A stretch of 64,000 nt of DNA from Omphiscola glabra (GCA_964017045.1 OZ024810.1:9231562-9295561); one strand, 5' to 3'. Counted from the stretch's first letter, positions 11,260 through 23,295 are shown. Numbers and translations are program-made. The notes: generated by a model from the sequence alone, not told the origin.

Positions 11260-12860
11260 GATTCATTGTATAATTGCAGCAAAATAAGAACGATTACAAG
11301 CTGGGCAGGGGCAAGGTATCGGCAACTCGGGCAGTTGCCCATGGCGCCACGGGCTTACGGCGCAATCAACAATTTAAAAAAAAAATATTTAAAAAAATAA
11401 ATATTGCATATGAGCGCCATGGAAGGGAAATACATTTTAGCGCCAAAAGTTTGTATGCCATACTAAATAAATTGTTATGTTCGTGAACCGGAAGTGACGA
11501 CAAATGTCGCTGCTGACAATAGCAGCCGCTTCGTTGGCAGGTGGATCGAGCTCAATTGGAATTTTTTTTTTAAAGTCTTTTTGGGCTGTTTGGAGATTTC
11601 GATTTAACAAGAGTGCACATCTGCTTCGAGTTCCGTCAAAAGAAACTCACGTTAACTATTGTGGGGAAAAAAAAATATTCAGAATGAAATAATCAATTTG
11701 TTAGGAAATGACCTTCAAGAAAAATTGTTAACCGAGCTAAATCAGACAAATATTTCGGCTTTATTTTAGACTGCACACAAGATATTGGTCACGTGAAGCT
11801 GCTGTGATTTACTACCAGATTTTTATATGTAGAAGACATAGCAGCAAGAGAACACTTTCTTAGCTGTGATTAGAGACTAACGGTCAAGGAATATATGAAA
11901 GTATAATTGAGGAGTCCATTAGCAAACCCTGATAAGTGAGTTCTTTTTTGATTTAGAGAAAAATGAGTTTTTGTAAATTAATTTATATAGCGAATATATA
12001 TATTTTTTAAATGGTGAATATTAGAAGTACATAAAGCTTTTTAATCGTTAAATACACAAAATACTATAGATTGACACTTAATTAGCCAGCCAAGATGGAT
12101 AACTCATTTATTTTTTTAAAAAGTGATTTAGTAGGTTTTGCAATTGGTCTCCTCAATTGATATGTTAGATAGAGAGCAAACCAGACTTACACAGCCGCCG
12201 AGGCCATGGCTACGATAATGGTTACAATATGAAGGGGGGGAAAAAAAGGAGTGCATATCACAGATTATTTAGGAAATTCCACGGGCCTTTTATATTCCCT
12301 GCTGATGTCATAGCCTAAAATTGGTGGTAGTTGGTGACAGTGCAACAATATGCCTGGAAGCCCCATTTGTTTTGGTACTCTCTAACGCATATATGTTTTC
12401 CTTTGTGCATCTCCTAAACGATGGCTTGTATTGGAAAAAAAAAAAACTTTGTTAACTACCTTGATGTAGAGACTATACTATAGATGGAAGTGCAGAAGTG
12501 AATGTCCCAAATTTACGGGAATAAGAGAAGCTCTTTATGAACTATCAGTAATGCCTACGTCTGGTATTGCAGTGCGACATGAAGCACAAACACTTGCATC
12601 ACACATATAAGATTATCTTTTTTTAGTGATGATAAATACATGGTATGATATCTTAGGCAGGGTAAATGTTGTCAGAAAAACTATTTAGGACGCCTCTGTG
12701 TTACCCTACTGACTACTGCAGTAGTTTAACTAATGAATAGTGTCACTGGTTAATTTGATTATCGTGCAAACGGAAGCGGTCTTTTGTTGTAACGACCCTC
12801 TCAGCACTAAGCAATTTGTAATTATGACCTCTGTTTCGAATCCGGTTTTAAAATCAATTT
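11260..12860. other. 5' flank of gene B, nothing recognised
   Basis: AT-rich sequence with no convincing exon, RNA gene or transposon. An untranslated first exon and promoter of gene B could lie here but cannot be placed by eye. Confidence 0.4.
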
Positions 12861-12867
12861 TTTTTTA

Positions 12868-13100
12868 AATCTGACCAACGAAGTACTTGCCTTGTTCGAC
12901 TGGACTGACCTAAAGTAATGACCCATCAACCTGAACAACGAAGTACTTGCCTTGTTCGACTGGACTGGCCTAAAGTAATGACACGTGAACCTGACCAACA
13001 AAGTACTTGCCTTGTTCTACTGGACTGACCTAAAGTAATCACCCGTCAAAATGACCAACGAAGTACATGCCTTGTTCTACTGGACTGGCCTAAAGTATTG
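12868..13100. repeat. 60-bp minisatellite, four copies, 5' flank of gene B
   Basis: Units contain aacgaagtacttgccttgtt and ctggactgacctaaagtaatg. The same family is expanded at 30,800-31,865 in the 5' flank of gene A. Confidence 0.9.
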
Positions 13101-13340
13101 CGGTGTTGCTGCCCCTAATGCTCCTAGTTAAACATCAATTGATCAAAGTCGAGCCATGGCCTTTTATGTGATATCAACATGATCTGCTCAGATGCAAGTG
13201 CACACACGGACATGAAGGCCATGACACCCACACACACCCCACTCCCCAATCCTGAATACAACTAAAAACTGGCCAATTAAAATAATGACTTCAACCAAAG
13301 ACTACCCCCACACACACACACACACATACATACGCTCAAC
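13100..13340. other. conserved upstream block shared with gene A flank
   Basis: Matches 31,865-32,110 with only small changes (for example gccatggccttttatgtgat against gccatggcgttttatgtgat, then a cacacacgga CA-rich part). Conservation outside coding exons may mark a promoter region or may only reflect the recent duplication. Confidence 0.6.
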
Positions 13341-13600
13341 CCTTTTGATATGCGACCTCATTTATTGTAAAATGATATCTGAAATCTGATTTTTATATTG
13401 TTCAAGGAAGATGAGAATTAGACCCGATGGTTTAGAACAGAATAAAGAGCCTTGCGTCACATAGGGTCGGGCCGACGAGTCTCACATTGTGAAGGTATCA
13501 ACATTTTTACTACTAAGTCGGTGTCGTAACAGTTTCTATGCCTTGGCATAAAATATTCAGAACATTACAAGAGGAAATAAAAGAACTAATTATATTTTCA

Positions 13601-13705
13601 GTCTGACCAGCTGTGGCCTCAGTCTAACCATCTTTGGCCTCAGTCTGACCAGCTGTAGCCTCAGTCTGACCAGCTGTGGCCTCAGTCTGACCATCTTTGG
13701 CCTCG
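13601..13705. repeat. 21-bp repeat, about five copies
   Basis: Units of the type cagtctgaccagctgtggcc, alternating with an accatctttgg variant. Confidence 0.85.
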
Positions 13706-14299
13706 CCTTCAATTCAACTTTTCCATTATTATATTTAACCATTTAACACCCCATCCCATTCCGACCCTTCGCCAATTTTATCCTTCCATCGTACCCCCCC
13801 CCCCAAACCACTCGCTGCGTCTGTAAACATGGGCAACTTTTGTATAGATAACATTGTTTCAAATCTATATTCTATATCGGTAGAGACGTAAGGTCAAGAA
13901 AAAAAAATTGACGTATAATGATAATAATGAAATAACACGTATATAGCTGAGGACGTCATATCAAAACAGATACGGTAATGACGTCATCTCAAACATAAAA
14001 ATTTAGAGTGAAAATGTACTACACGTATTTTTGTATGGCGTTTCTTCTTTCAGCGCATCTCGCCGTTGGCAGCTTAGTTGAGGGTAGAGCAGTGAAAACA
14101 TTCTTTACAAAACTACTCCATGTCATTGTTCTGACCCGTTGGTCCTCACCCTGGTATTGACCAGATGTTGGTAGAGATAACGTTTTCCCTTCCACTGATC
14201 ATCTGGCGTTCTTATTTCTTTATAGTTCCTGTTTTAATATAAGGACGTTCTCCGTGATGGCCCCCTTAAGCAATACATGCACGACAAAAGCCGCCAATT

Positions 14300-14807
14300 A
14301 ATCTGAACTCTGCCATTGCAATTTATCTTTTTTTGTTTTTTAAAGGGCTACAGTTCTTTAATTAAATTAATTTTACGCAGTAATGCCAAAGGGATACACC
14401 TGGAAACAATTGGAAAGGAACGCACATGACCGTGGTGAGTGGAAAATTCTTTTCGAAGGCATATGCCCCAGATGGGGTAAAAAGGCATAAAAAGAAGAAG
14501 AATGCCAAATTGAGTGCCCCACCCGTTGATACAATCATCCCCCCATCCAACAAAAAATATTAAAAATACATAAATCAACTACGCCCCTGATTTTTTATAT
14601 CTTGCTTACGTCATTTTAAGGACTAGGAGTCGTAGGATGTCGTCTGCCCTGGCCGTCGTCCCCAAAAAGAGCTAAATTTTCATTTCAAATTATTTTTCTG
14701 TCCCCTTCGCCAACCAGGACACAGCAAAAGTTTTGTCAATTTTCCTTTGCGCGGGTCTAAAAGCTCACATATTGACCTCGAGGCTACGTGGTATCCTTAA
14801 CACTCAC
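14300..14807. other. duplicated non-coding block, right edge of A/B homology
   Basis: Aligns with 32,750-33,170: cactacgcccctgattttt, tatatcttgc(t/c)tacgtca and ggtctaaaagctcaca blocks are shared. Homology stops at the beginning of the 42-bp array at 14,808. Confidence 0.7.
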
Positions 14808-15150
14808 GTCAGCAGATATAAATGTTCCTCCTATCTATGAGAGTTCCTACGTATCAGATATAAATTTTCTTCCTATCTATGAGAGTTCCTACGTATCAGA
14901 TATACATTTTCCTCCTATCTATGAGAGTTCCTACGTGTCAGATATAAATTTTCCTCCTACCTATGAGAGTTCCTACGTATCAGATATAAATTTTCCTCCT
15001 ATCTATGAGAGTTCCTACGTATCAGATATGTATGTGCCTCCTATCTATGAGAGTTCCTACATATCAGATATGTACGTGCCTCCTATCTATGAGAGTTCAT
15101 ACGAATCAGATACGTACGTGCCTCCTATCTATGAGATTTCCTACGTTATA
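14808..15150. repeat. 42-bp minisatellite, about eight copies
   Basis: Units contain ctatctatgagagttcctac and gtatcagatataaattttcc. The 14-codon unit keeps a plus-strand frame open (IYESSYVSDINFPP) from an ATG at 14,788 to 15,225. No splice site, codon constraint or relative argues that it is a gene. Confidence 0.9.
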
Positions 15151-15521
15151 TATCTTATACATATTTCTTATTATGTGACAGAGTCCAATCAGGATCTATT
15201 CCTTGGCCCCCAGAACTCCCTCTGATGGTCTTAAATATCTAATGTGTTTCACGCAACACTCGCGTCCAGAGAACCAGATGTTTACCATAATAATTACAAT
15301 ACACACTGTTTTAACACCATTTTAACAGACCACAAACACTACACCAAAAAATATCAAGAAAAATAAATTTAACCGACTCCGTATTTTATGAAAAGAGTTT
15401 TCTGTAATTTGGTTTAGATTGTTTGCATAAGGTGTTCCTGTGTTCACTTCATCTGGTGTCCATCACATGATCTGGTGTCCATCACGTCATCTGAGCGTCC
15501 ATCTGACCCGATATTGGCTCC

Positions 15522-15650
15522 TCATCCTGGGAAGGGAATGACTTTGATGTCAGGCGTGGAGTTACACGCAGCCTGGAACGCGGCCACGCCCATCAAGATC
15601 CACTCACCGTTACTGGGGGCTCGGCAGTACAATGGTGCTCCGGTGTCACC
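15522..15650 (-). CDS. gene A exon 7, C-terminal S1 homologue segment with GDTGAP
   Basis: Acceptor tgttttag just above 15,650, phase 0 entry, stop TGA at 15,522-15,524. It reads GDTGAPLYCRAPSNGEW, ILMGVAAFQAAC and NSTPDIKVIPFPG. Known of S1 proteases: GDSGGP holds the catalytic Ser195 and is followed by a hydrophobic strand and a Cys. Here the Ser position is Thr390, GG is GA, and the 214 position is Ala instead of Ser. The C-terminal helix is short. The domain is therefore recognisable but probably not an active serine protease. Confidence 0.88.
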   Translation of the reverse strand, partial: GDTGAPLYCRAPSNGEWILMGVAAFQAACNSTPDIKVIPFPG

Positions 15651-15754
15651 CTAAAACACAAACCAATATTAATGATGGCAACACTCGCATGAAACCAGAC
15701 GTATTGAGGTGTAACCCAGGGGTCTGTAGTTACGCTTGTGAAATGTATATATTT

Positions 15755-16075
15755 AGTATTATTATTATTATTGTTACAGTGGTCTTTTATAGCGTGGTAC
15801 CATAGCCTAGGGCTGGGCCCACCGCGCTGTACATAAAAATATTAGCCAAAAAAATCATGAGCTTAAAAAAAATAACATTAATTAATTTAATTAAAAAAAC
15901 AGTAGCCGCTGCTTAAAAACAAAACAAAAACAAATGTATATTCACACCATCCACAAACGCACATTATAAAATTAAATAGATGTTTTAAAGTAAATAAATG
16001 TATACGGTATAAAATGCAATAGATGGCTAAGATGTTTTAAAGTAATCTGTCGTCACTCTGGGAACATATCATGTT
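15755..16075. other. possible retroelement 3' end
   Basis: Starts with an (ATT)n run followed by ggtcttttatagcgtgg and gcgctgtacataa, then AT-rich sequence. It resembles LINE 3' tails in general but has no coding remnant. Inside intron 6 of gene A. Confidence 0.3.
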
Positions 16076-16254
16076 CCCACCATCAGAAAGAGTTCCGCAA
16101 CAGATAGATTCTTTCAGTTCGGCTATTGACGAGGCTTTGAGTTGTGTGTCTACTTGTGTCGAATGTCCGCTTTAAGTGAGCTGGATAAACGAAAGACCCA
16201 ACAATTGCTCCGTGCCTATGATCCCAATCACGCGCAGTGGTGTAATGTATAGCC

Positions 16255-16876
16255 CAGGGGTCGGGAACCTTTTTGTCTGAGGGAGCCATGGACACAGGGG
16301 CGGCCTTAGGCCACTGCAACCTATGCGGCCGCAATCGGCCCCGCACTTTCATAGGCCCCGCCCCGAATTTATTTTCTAATAAAAAATCGTAATTTTCACT
16401 TATTATCCTTATCCTCTACCCAGAATGGGCCCCGCGTAATCCGTTTCGCATAGGGCCCCGCAATTGTTAAGGTCGGCCCTGCATGGACACCACATATTTT
16501 AAAACGTAGTTCTGTGAGAGCATTATATATGGTTAAAACTAAAAATTAAAGTAGATGTGCGCATTGTGTAATTTCAAAACCTAAAAATACAATAATTAAA
16601 GTGAAGCAAGAGTTATTTCCCTTTAATTACAATGAATGCAGGTTGCCTTTTTTTCTGTCTTTTATGTCAGCGGAGTTTATCTCCCTTACCACTTCTGATG
16701 CTGAGCTGCAGTAGACTTTAGCTCATTTGTAGAATGAAATATTGATATGCAATTAATATTTAGATCAAAGGAGTCTAAAAATACACATTTTTTATAATCG
16801 AACATTTGTCTGCGAGCCAGATGAAGCCATCAATACAGCCACATCTGGCTCGCGAGCCATAGGTTCCCGACCCCTG
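16255..16876. mobile_element. hAT-like element (CAGGGGTCGGGAACC ends), host of a nested element
   Basis: Ends caggggtcgggaacc and ggttcccgacccctg, target duplication gtatagcc/gtatagct (7 of 8). A younger element sits at 16,295-16,481. Intron 6 of gene A. Confidence 0.85.
16295..16481. mobile_element. nested short hAT-like element
   Basis: Ends caggggcggccttagg and ttaaggtcggccctg, with a perfect 8-bp duplication catggaca taken from the host element. Confidence 0.85.
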
Positions 16877-16903
16877 GTATAGCTTCACACGATCCTCTAT
16901 CTT

Positions 16904-17175
16904 CAGTGGTTCTCATCCTTCATAATGCCACGACCAGCGGTGTATTGCCAAATTCGTAACAAAGGGTTCGCAGTTAGCATAAATTTTGATTTTTTTGAAA
17001 TTAGTACTTGATTTTATGCATATTTATTTTGGAACTAACGGTTCGCACGAACCTGACCGAACCGGTTCCAAACCACCGCTGGCCACGACCCTTACTTACA
17101 GTTCCTCATGTTGTGACGACCCCCCAACCACAAAATTATTTTCGATGCTACTTCTTAACTGTACAGTATGTGACC
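16904..17175. mobile_element. CAGTGGTTCTCA-type hAT fragment interrupted by another element
   Basis: Left end cagtggttctcatcctt and interior blocks matching 9,747-9,925. The right end is lost. The element at 16,935-17,081 is inserted in it. Confidence 0.65.
16935..17081. mobile_element. nested short hAT-like element
   Basis: Ends cagcggtgtattgcc and ggttccaaaccaccgctg, with a perfect 8-bp duplication gccacgac. Confidence 0.8.
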
Positions 17176-17385
17176 AACAGGTAAACCGCAGCTTTATCTG
17201 GTCAGCACAAAGACAACAAACCTTCCTGACAGTCACCTCACAATTCTGCCACTCTGACCTTGATCTGACAGTGTACTGGTTCCACTCTCTCGGCGTTCTT
17301 CGTTCTGCCCAGGACACCTCCCTGACCCAAACTCACCAGTCTCATTCGCAACAGTACACACAATTCCTAATAGCATAGTCTTTAC

Positions 17386-17519
17386 CGAACAGAAGGTATT
17401 TTTGCCACTGGTTGTCGTAAAGCACATGGTAGTGTTGGCCCCAAACAAGTTCACGATGGAGGTGCAGCCAAATAAGTTAAGCTTCACTGACGTCTCATAC
17501 TCGCCGCCCTGGGTAAGCG
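17386..17519 (-). CDS. gene A exon 6, S1 homologue segment
   Basis: 134 nt, acceptor gttttgttccag, donor GTAAAG, phase 1 in and 0 out. It reads LTQGGEYETSVKLNLFGC, then NTTMCFTTTSGKNTFCS. This matches the S1 stretch that runs from the segment after GWG to the Cys just before GDSGGP (MxCxG-xxG-xxxC). The residue at the primary specificity position (189) appears to be Thr384. Confidence 0.87.
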
Positions 17520-17689
17520 CTGGAACAAAACAAGCAACGTTTTTAAAACCTTGTTTCTGTGACTCGATAAAAGGGTGAATGGTTGTTGTGATATTCAACT
17601 TTTAAAATCTCATTTGATCGCATCGAATAAGCGAATTGTTAACACGTTCAAATACAATATTTTCTTGGATTATCCAGCAACTGAATTAA

Positions 17690-19130
17690 CGCCGGTTCCT
17701 TCACCAACAACTTATTAAATTAACTCAGTTTCCTTGTCTAACCACCTATTAAATTAACTCCCATTCCTTCCCTAAGCAGCCAATAAATTAACCCTCTTTC
17801 CTTCTCTAACCACCTATTAAGAAAATAGGAGAGGATTTGTGCGGGCCAAAAGAACATAGTACAGGCGGAAAAGCTATTAAGAAATATTTTGTTATTTCGC
17901 GGACCGCAAAAGGCCCGCGGGCCGTATGTTGCACAGGCCTGAATTAAATTATTCTTGAATAACCAGCTACTGAATTATCATTTTCTTTGACTAACCCCCT
18001 ACTCAGTTAACATTCACCTTGACTAACCATTCCATAAATTAACCATTTCCAACTAAAGTAACCATTTCCTTAGCTAAGCAACTCATGAGTGAACCAATTT
18101 TATGACTGACTACCTACTAAATGAACTCTTACTTCACTAACCACTTGCTTAATTAACCCTTACATTAACATAGTCCTTAACTAGTCACCTACTAAATTAA
18201 CACAGTCCTTAACTAACAACCTACTACACAGTCCTAAATTAACAACCTACTAAATTAACACAGTCCATATCGAACAACCTAATAAATTAACACAGTCCTT
18301 AACTAACAACCTACTAAATTAATAGTCCTTAACTAACAATCTACTAACTTAACACAGTTCTTAACTAACAACCTACTAAATTAACGCAGTCCTTAACTAA
18401 CAACCTACTAAATTAACACAGTCCTTATCTAACAACCTACTAAATTAACACAGTCCTTAACGAAAAACCTACTAAATTAACACAGTCCTTAACTAAGAAC
18501 CTACATAATTAACACAGTGCTTATCTAACAACCTACTAAATTAACACAGTCCTTAACGAAAAACATACTAAATTAACACAGTCCTTAACTAACAACCTAC
18601 TAAATTAACACAGTCCTTAACTAACAACCTACTAAATTAACACAGTCCTTAACTAACAACCTACTAAATTAACACAGTCCTTAACTAACAACCTACTAAA
18701 TTAACACAGTCCTTAACTAACAAATTACTAAATTAACGCAGTCCTTAACTAACAACCTACTAAATTAACACAGTCCTTAACTAACAAATTACTAAATTAA
18801 CACAGTCCTTAACTAACAACCTACTAAATTAACACAGTCCTTAACTAACAACCTACTAAATTAACACAGTCCTTAACTAACAAATTACTAAATTAACGCA
18901 GTCCTTAACTAACAACCTACTAAATTAACGCAGACTTAACGAACAACCTACTAAATTAGCACAGTCCTAAATAACCACTTGCTAAATTGTCCACATCCTT
19001 AACAAACAACTTACTAAATTAATCCTGTCCTTCAGTAACCACTCACTAAATTAACCCTGTCCTTCATTAGCCACTAAACCGAATTAACCCTTTCCTTTAC
19101 TAACCACTCACTAACTAACACACATATTCT
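17690..19130. repeat. about 32-bp minisatellite, roughly 40 copies, diverged edges
   Basis: Core unit built on aacctactaaattaacacag and tccttaacta. Central copies (18,175-18,965) are nearly uniform and the flanks are degenerate. A transposon remnant interrupts the left part. Intron 5 of gene A. Confidence 0.9.
17835..17945. mobile_element. possible hAT end inside the 32-bp array
   Basis: Contains ggcccgcgggccgtatgt and tgcacaggcctg, resembling hAT-family ends that include CAGGCCTGTGCA. The opposite end is uncertain. Confidence 0.35.
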
Positions 19131-19142
19131 GGTGAAGGTCTG

Positions 19143-19395
19143 AGATTACTCTCTTAAGACCCCGGCTAGTAAATTGGCAACCAGCTCCATCTGCTGAGCT
19201 GAGCCATACAACATTTTCCTCACGCAGGGTTCCCCAACCGCCCTGGCTTCCCCCGGGAGATCAAGTGAGGGACATTCGGTCAACATATGCGCTAGCGTCT
19301 CCGGGTCCAAGCTACAATGCCGACAAGTAGGATCCTTGTTGCTATCTAGCCTGCAGAAGTATGTGCCTATGGGGCAATGCTCGGTGCGCATTTGC
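19143..19395 (-). mobile_element. LINE remnant, zinc-knuckle-like polyprotein C-terminus
   Basis: The minus strand reads RTEHCPIGTYFCRL, TCRHCSLDPETLAHMLTECP and an Ala/Leu-rich end. The C-x2-C..H..C arrangement after R-T-x-H/HC is typical of the terminal part of jockey/I/R1-like LINE polyproteins. It is GC-rich compared with the arrays on both sides, consistent with an insertion. Confidence 0.65.
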
Positions 19396-19479
19396 TAACC
19401 ACTTACTAAATTAGCCCTATCATTGCAGGCCCATTAACTACTGTCTCTACACGATTGGTGGATAACGGACCACGATACC

Positions 19480-20200
19480 GTGTTTACCTAACTGACCACT
19501 CACACATATCATGTGCTACCTTACTGACCCCTCACAAGTATCATGTGCTACCTAACTGACCACTCACAAGTATCATGTGCTACCTTACTGACCCCTCACA
19601 AGTATCGTGTACTACCTAACTGACCACTCACACATATCATGTGCTACCTAACTGACCACACACCAGTATCATGTGCTACCTAACTGACCACTCACACATA
19701 TCATGTGCTACCTAACTGACCCCTCACAAGTATCGTGTTCTACCCAACTGACCACTCACAAGTATCATGTGCTACATAACTGACCACTCAAAAGTGTCAT
19801 GTGCTACCTAACTGACCACTCACACATATCATGTGCTATCTAACTGACCACTCACAAGTATCATGTGCTACCTAACTGACCACACACCAGTATCATGTGC
19901 TACCTAACTGACCACTCACAAGTATCATGTGCTACCTAAATGACCACTCACAAGTATCATGTGCTACCTAACTGACACTCACAAGTATCATGTGCTACCT
20001 AACTGACCACTCACCAGTATCATGTGCTACCTAACTGACCACTCACAAGTATCATGTGCTACCTAACTGACCCCTCACAAGTATCATGTGCTACCTAACT
20101 GACCACTCACAAGTATCATGTGCTACCTAACTGACCACTCACAAGTATCATGTGCTACCTAACTGACCCTCACCAGTATCATGTGCTCCCCAACTTATCA
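19480..20200. repeat. 32-bp array derived from exon 5 end and its splice donor
   Basis: About 21 units. On the minus strand each unit has gtagcacatgatactt, then GTGAGTGG and tcagttag. The true exon 5 end reads gagcacatgatactg, then GTGAGGG and tcagttag. The array is thus made of copies of the exon-intron junction. Most copies carry GTGAGT, a better donor match than the true site. Confidence 0.9.
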
Positions 20201-20338
20201 GTTTGCAGTCACCGAAGTCTACTTTTGACGCCATGGTCACTGAGTTGAATGTGCAGGCGGTCTTCTGACAGGCCCCCAGGAAGGACAGTAAGTTCACGTA
20301 TCTATCGTTGACAGTGATGAAGGCGTTGCCGTTTGGTC
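20174..20338 (-). CDS. gene A exon 5, S1 homologue segment
   Basis: 165 nt, acceptor tgtgcattcag, donor GTGAGG, phase 1 in and out. It reads PNGNAFITVNDRYVNLLSF, LGACQKTACTFNSV and VDFGDCKLISWGAHD. NDRYVNLL aligns with the NDIALL motif of S1 proteases, so Asp299 would be the triad Asp. DCKLISWG aligns with the C-xxxGWG strand. Reading through the donor meets a stop within 11 codons. Confidence 0.87.
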
Positions 20339-20529
20339 CTGAATGCACAATAAAATATGTGAACATTGTAAAAATGACTCAACTTTAACTAAGTTACTTT
20401 CTATAATATAAGATAAGATACGATAAAAATTAATTGCTGATCCAAATAAATGGAAATTTATTATTTTTAAATTAAATTGTACATACATATTCATTCTTAG
20501 TACATTAATAAATCTTTTTTTTTCTACTC

Positions 20530-20815
20530 CAGTGGCGTTTTGCTAGAGTTACGTGTACCATGGTGCGAGGTATAAAATGGGCTCAGGAAAATGGCCTTCT
20601 GTTTACCACTAAATTGCGGGAATTATGTAAGTACGTCGTTATAGCAGCGCATCGTAAAATCCTGTGTCGTGTTGAGAGCACTGCGTGTTAAGTCATTGGT
20701 TTTTAAAAAATCTTAATTAATATTTTTCCCTTTTTACTTTTAAATGCTCGGGCCCCTTTTTGGCTTCAGGACATGGTGCGGTGGCAGCACCTGCACCATT
20801 GTGGCTACGCCACTG
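20530..20815. mobile_element. hAT-like element, CAGTGGCG ends
   Basis: Ends cagtggcgttttgctaga and ggctacgccactg, 286 bp, flanks ttctactc/ttttaatc (6 of 8). An older relative of the CAGTGGCGTAGC family, in intron 4 of gene A. Confidence 0.65.
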
Positions 20816-21199
20816 TTTTAATCAAGACAACATTTTACAATTATAATAATTTAAACAGAAGACAGATTTAGTACTTTTCTAGGGTTGGAATCAGCCATCA
20901 ATGAATTCCTTTAGTGACCATAATGACTTAATTAGTGATCATTTAGATTTGAACAATGCTTGTTTGAGAAAAAGGTGGGGGGGGGGACTTGCTGGTAAAT
21001 TCGTACAGACCGGGGAACAAATTAATGTTTAAGTCTTGCGGTTCTAACTTTGACTTTGAGTAAGAGCAGTTTAAATGGAGCTGAACTCATGAGGTTTATT
21101 TTAACTCCTGCAACATTACCAACGCCACAAAAAAGTTCAAATTTTGTTCATCAGAAAATGTTATAGGTAAGGGTAGACATAGGGTAAATTATATTATAT

Positions 21200-22066
21200 T
21201 GTTGTGTCATCTTTTAAATGGAGAGAAAAAAAGAGGGTGGGGGGGGGAATCAGGTAGCTTAAAATGTCTAAGGTACGGTTTTCAAAATGACACCGACAAT
21301 CTGGATGATCGACAACATATGACCGGAAGAAATCTTTATGGACACGTATGATTAAATCTAGGATTGGATTAAATTGAGTACATTAAATGGATGGACTCAA
21401 TCTAATCCACTTTTTGAACTTTGTGTATTGAACTTTATCAAAGTTACATTTCCGGAAAATGGATTTGTTTTATGCGAGAAATGAATTTGTTTCATCGAGC
21501 GATTAATCGAATAAAAAAATAATTGACTTTCCAACACTTACCCCCCCCCCCCCCTCCCACCTTTTTCCCACAGTGAAGGGCCGTGCCGAGGAAAAGCAGC
21601 TCAAGAGGAGAGATCTGAAAATGGTGCCTCTAAAGAGATTATAAAAAAATGCCGCCCAGGGAAGTCCAGTAAAAAATTAATTTGGCGCCCCCCCTACCTT
21701 TTGTCTTTGTTAACTATATATGCTTTTATCGTTTAAATAATTTCGACGGCCAATCTAAAGTAGATTTAGACGTCCCACGATGTTACCCCCTGGGGGCCAG
21801 TATCCCTTTAAACACACACACACACACACAAATTTCGCACTGCCCTTCCAGGGACTTTGATTTTGCTGACGCTCATTAAACAATACAGTAATTATCTAGG
21901 AAGACCCGTGAGCTATGACCTCTGATCTATGGCAGCACATACCAATGATCGTAAACTTTCATGTCGAAATCATTCGTTTTATAAAAGTCAAATTACCTTT
22001 AGATTTTTTATGTGTCAAAAGGCCCGTGCTTTCAACATAGCCAAGATAAATTGAAATTGAACTCAC
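21200..22066. other. intron 4 sequence homologous to 1-2,284
   Basis: Shares many blocks with the gene B side (for example gacgtcccacgatg against gacgccccatgatg, and ttcgtaatgtccttccagg-like sequence). It lacks the 21-bp array found there. Nothing coding is seen. Confidence 0.65.
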
Positions 22067-22131
22067 CGTCGGTCACAGTGAAGATTGGCTCTTGAACTGG
22101 GTAATTCTGCGCCCCAATCGAGATTTCCACT
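22067..22131 (-). CDS. gene A exon 4, S1 homologue segment
   Basis: 65 nt, acceptor cctctacag, donor GTGAGTTC, phase 2 in and 1 out. It reads VEISIGAQNYPVQEPIF and TVTDG, matching the S1 strand with a conserved LGxxN. Confidence 0.87.
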
Positions 22132-22389
22132 CTGTAGAGGAACATACAGAAACATTCTTTAATTGTGCAATCGAAAATAAAATCACGCTGGATGTCAGCC
22201 ATTTGAAAAAAACTGTAGAATGTATCTGGGCAAGAGGGTTGCTACTTTGGTTTTTGAGGAAAACATGTGCAGTATTTAATTCATAGTAAAAATTAAAGTT
22301 TAAAATTTTCTGAGAGAGTAAATAGACTTTAATAATCTCAACATGTTTGGAAACGTTGCACGTGGACATCGAAGTATTTTTTTTTTTTA

Positions 22390-22610
22390 CAGGCAACGAC
22401 ACAGATATTACAGACATTGTCACAGACACCACAGCCACTGTCAAATATATTACAGACAATGTCACAGACGAAGACAACTAATAATAATAATAATGTGACA
22501 AACATTACAGACAAAGTCATGGACATAACAGATGCAGTCACAAATATGACAGACACTGTCACAGACATTACAGACACTGCCATAGACATTACAGACACTG
22601 TCATTTTTTT
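22390..22610. repeat. ACAGACATT minisatellite in intron 3 of gene A
   Basis: Imperfect units of acagacattacagacactgt. The gene B counterpart is at 2,602-2,905. Confidence 0.85.
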
Positions 22611-23124
22611 TTTTTAAATGACGAATCTTAATTTCCTTAATCGAAGAATCTTTTAATTTTTTAAGAAGTCGAACTTTCGACTGTTTGTGAACCAAAAAAA
22701 TGTCACACAATCAAATCTTGCACTACCGAAGTTTTCATTTTTAACAAATTTACAAGTAACCGTACATCAAATTCATCATTTCTCAGCGTCGGTTGTCGAA
22801 AATTCACACCTTTTTAGTCCCATCTCTAATTCAAATGCGCTTCACATTGTTTACAATTTCGAAGACAAGAATTATTTCACGAAACAATAGCAAAAAAATG
22901 CAAGTCATTATGTCTATTGTATTTCCTCTAATTTCATAACTAATTTAAGTGAGTTGATAGTCATGTGATACTTACTTTTTGATTTGGGGACAGGTGGGGG
23001 GGGGAGGGTGTCTCTTTAGTGTGCAATAATATAAAGCGTTGGGATCAGAATTTACGATTCCGGTCTTTGTCCACCCCCCCCCCCACAGTTCACGTTTCTA
23101 ATATATACCACCACATATATCATT

Positions 23125-23295
23125 GTTCCGGTCTTTACCGCTACGGATCTCACATTTCCGGGCTTTAAAACAACGGATCTCACGTTTCTGGTCTTTAAAT
23201 CAACGGATCTCACGATTTTGGTCTTTAAATCAACGGATCTCACGATTCTGGTATTTAAATCAACGGATCTCACGATTCTGGTCTTTAACACAGCG
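23125..23295. repeat. 30-bp repeat, about five copies, beside exon 3 of gene A
   Basis: Units contain aacggatctcacgattctgg and tctttaaatc. The gene B counterpart at 4,095-4,195 has three diverged units. Confidence 0.85.

Noticed and set aside
12825..12850. tttcgaatcc resembling a tRNA/SINE B box
   Set aside because: No A box or cloverleaf upstream, and the paralogous sequence near 30,540 lacks it.
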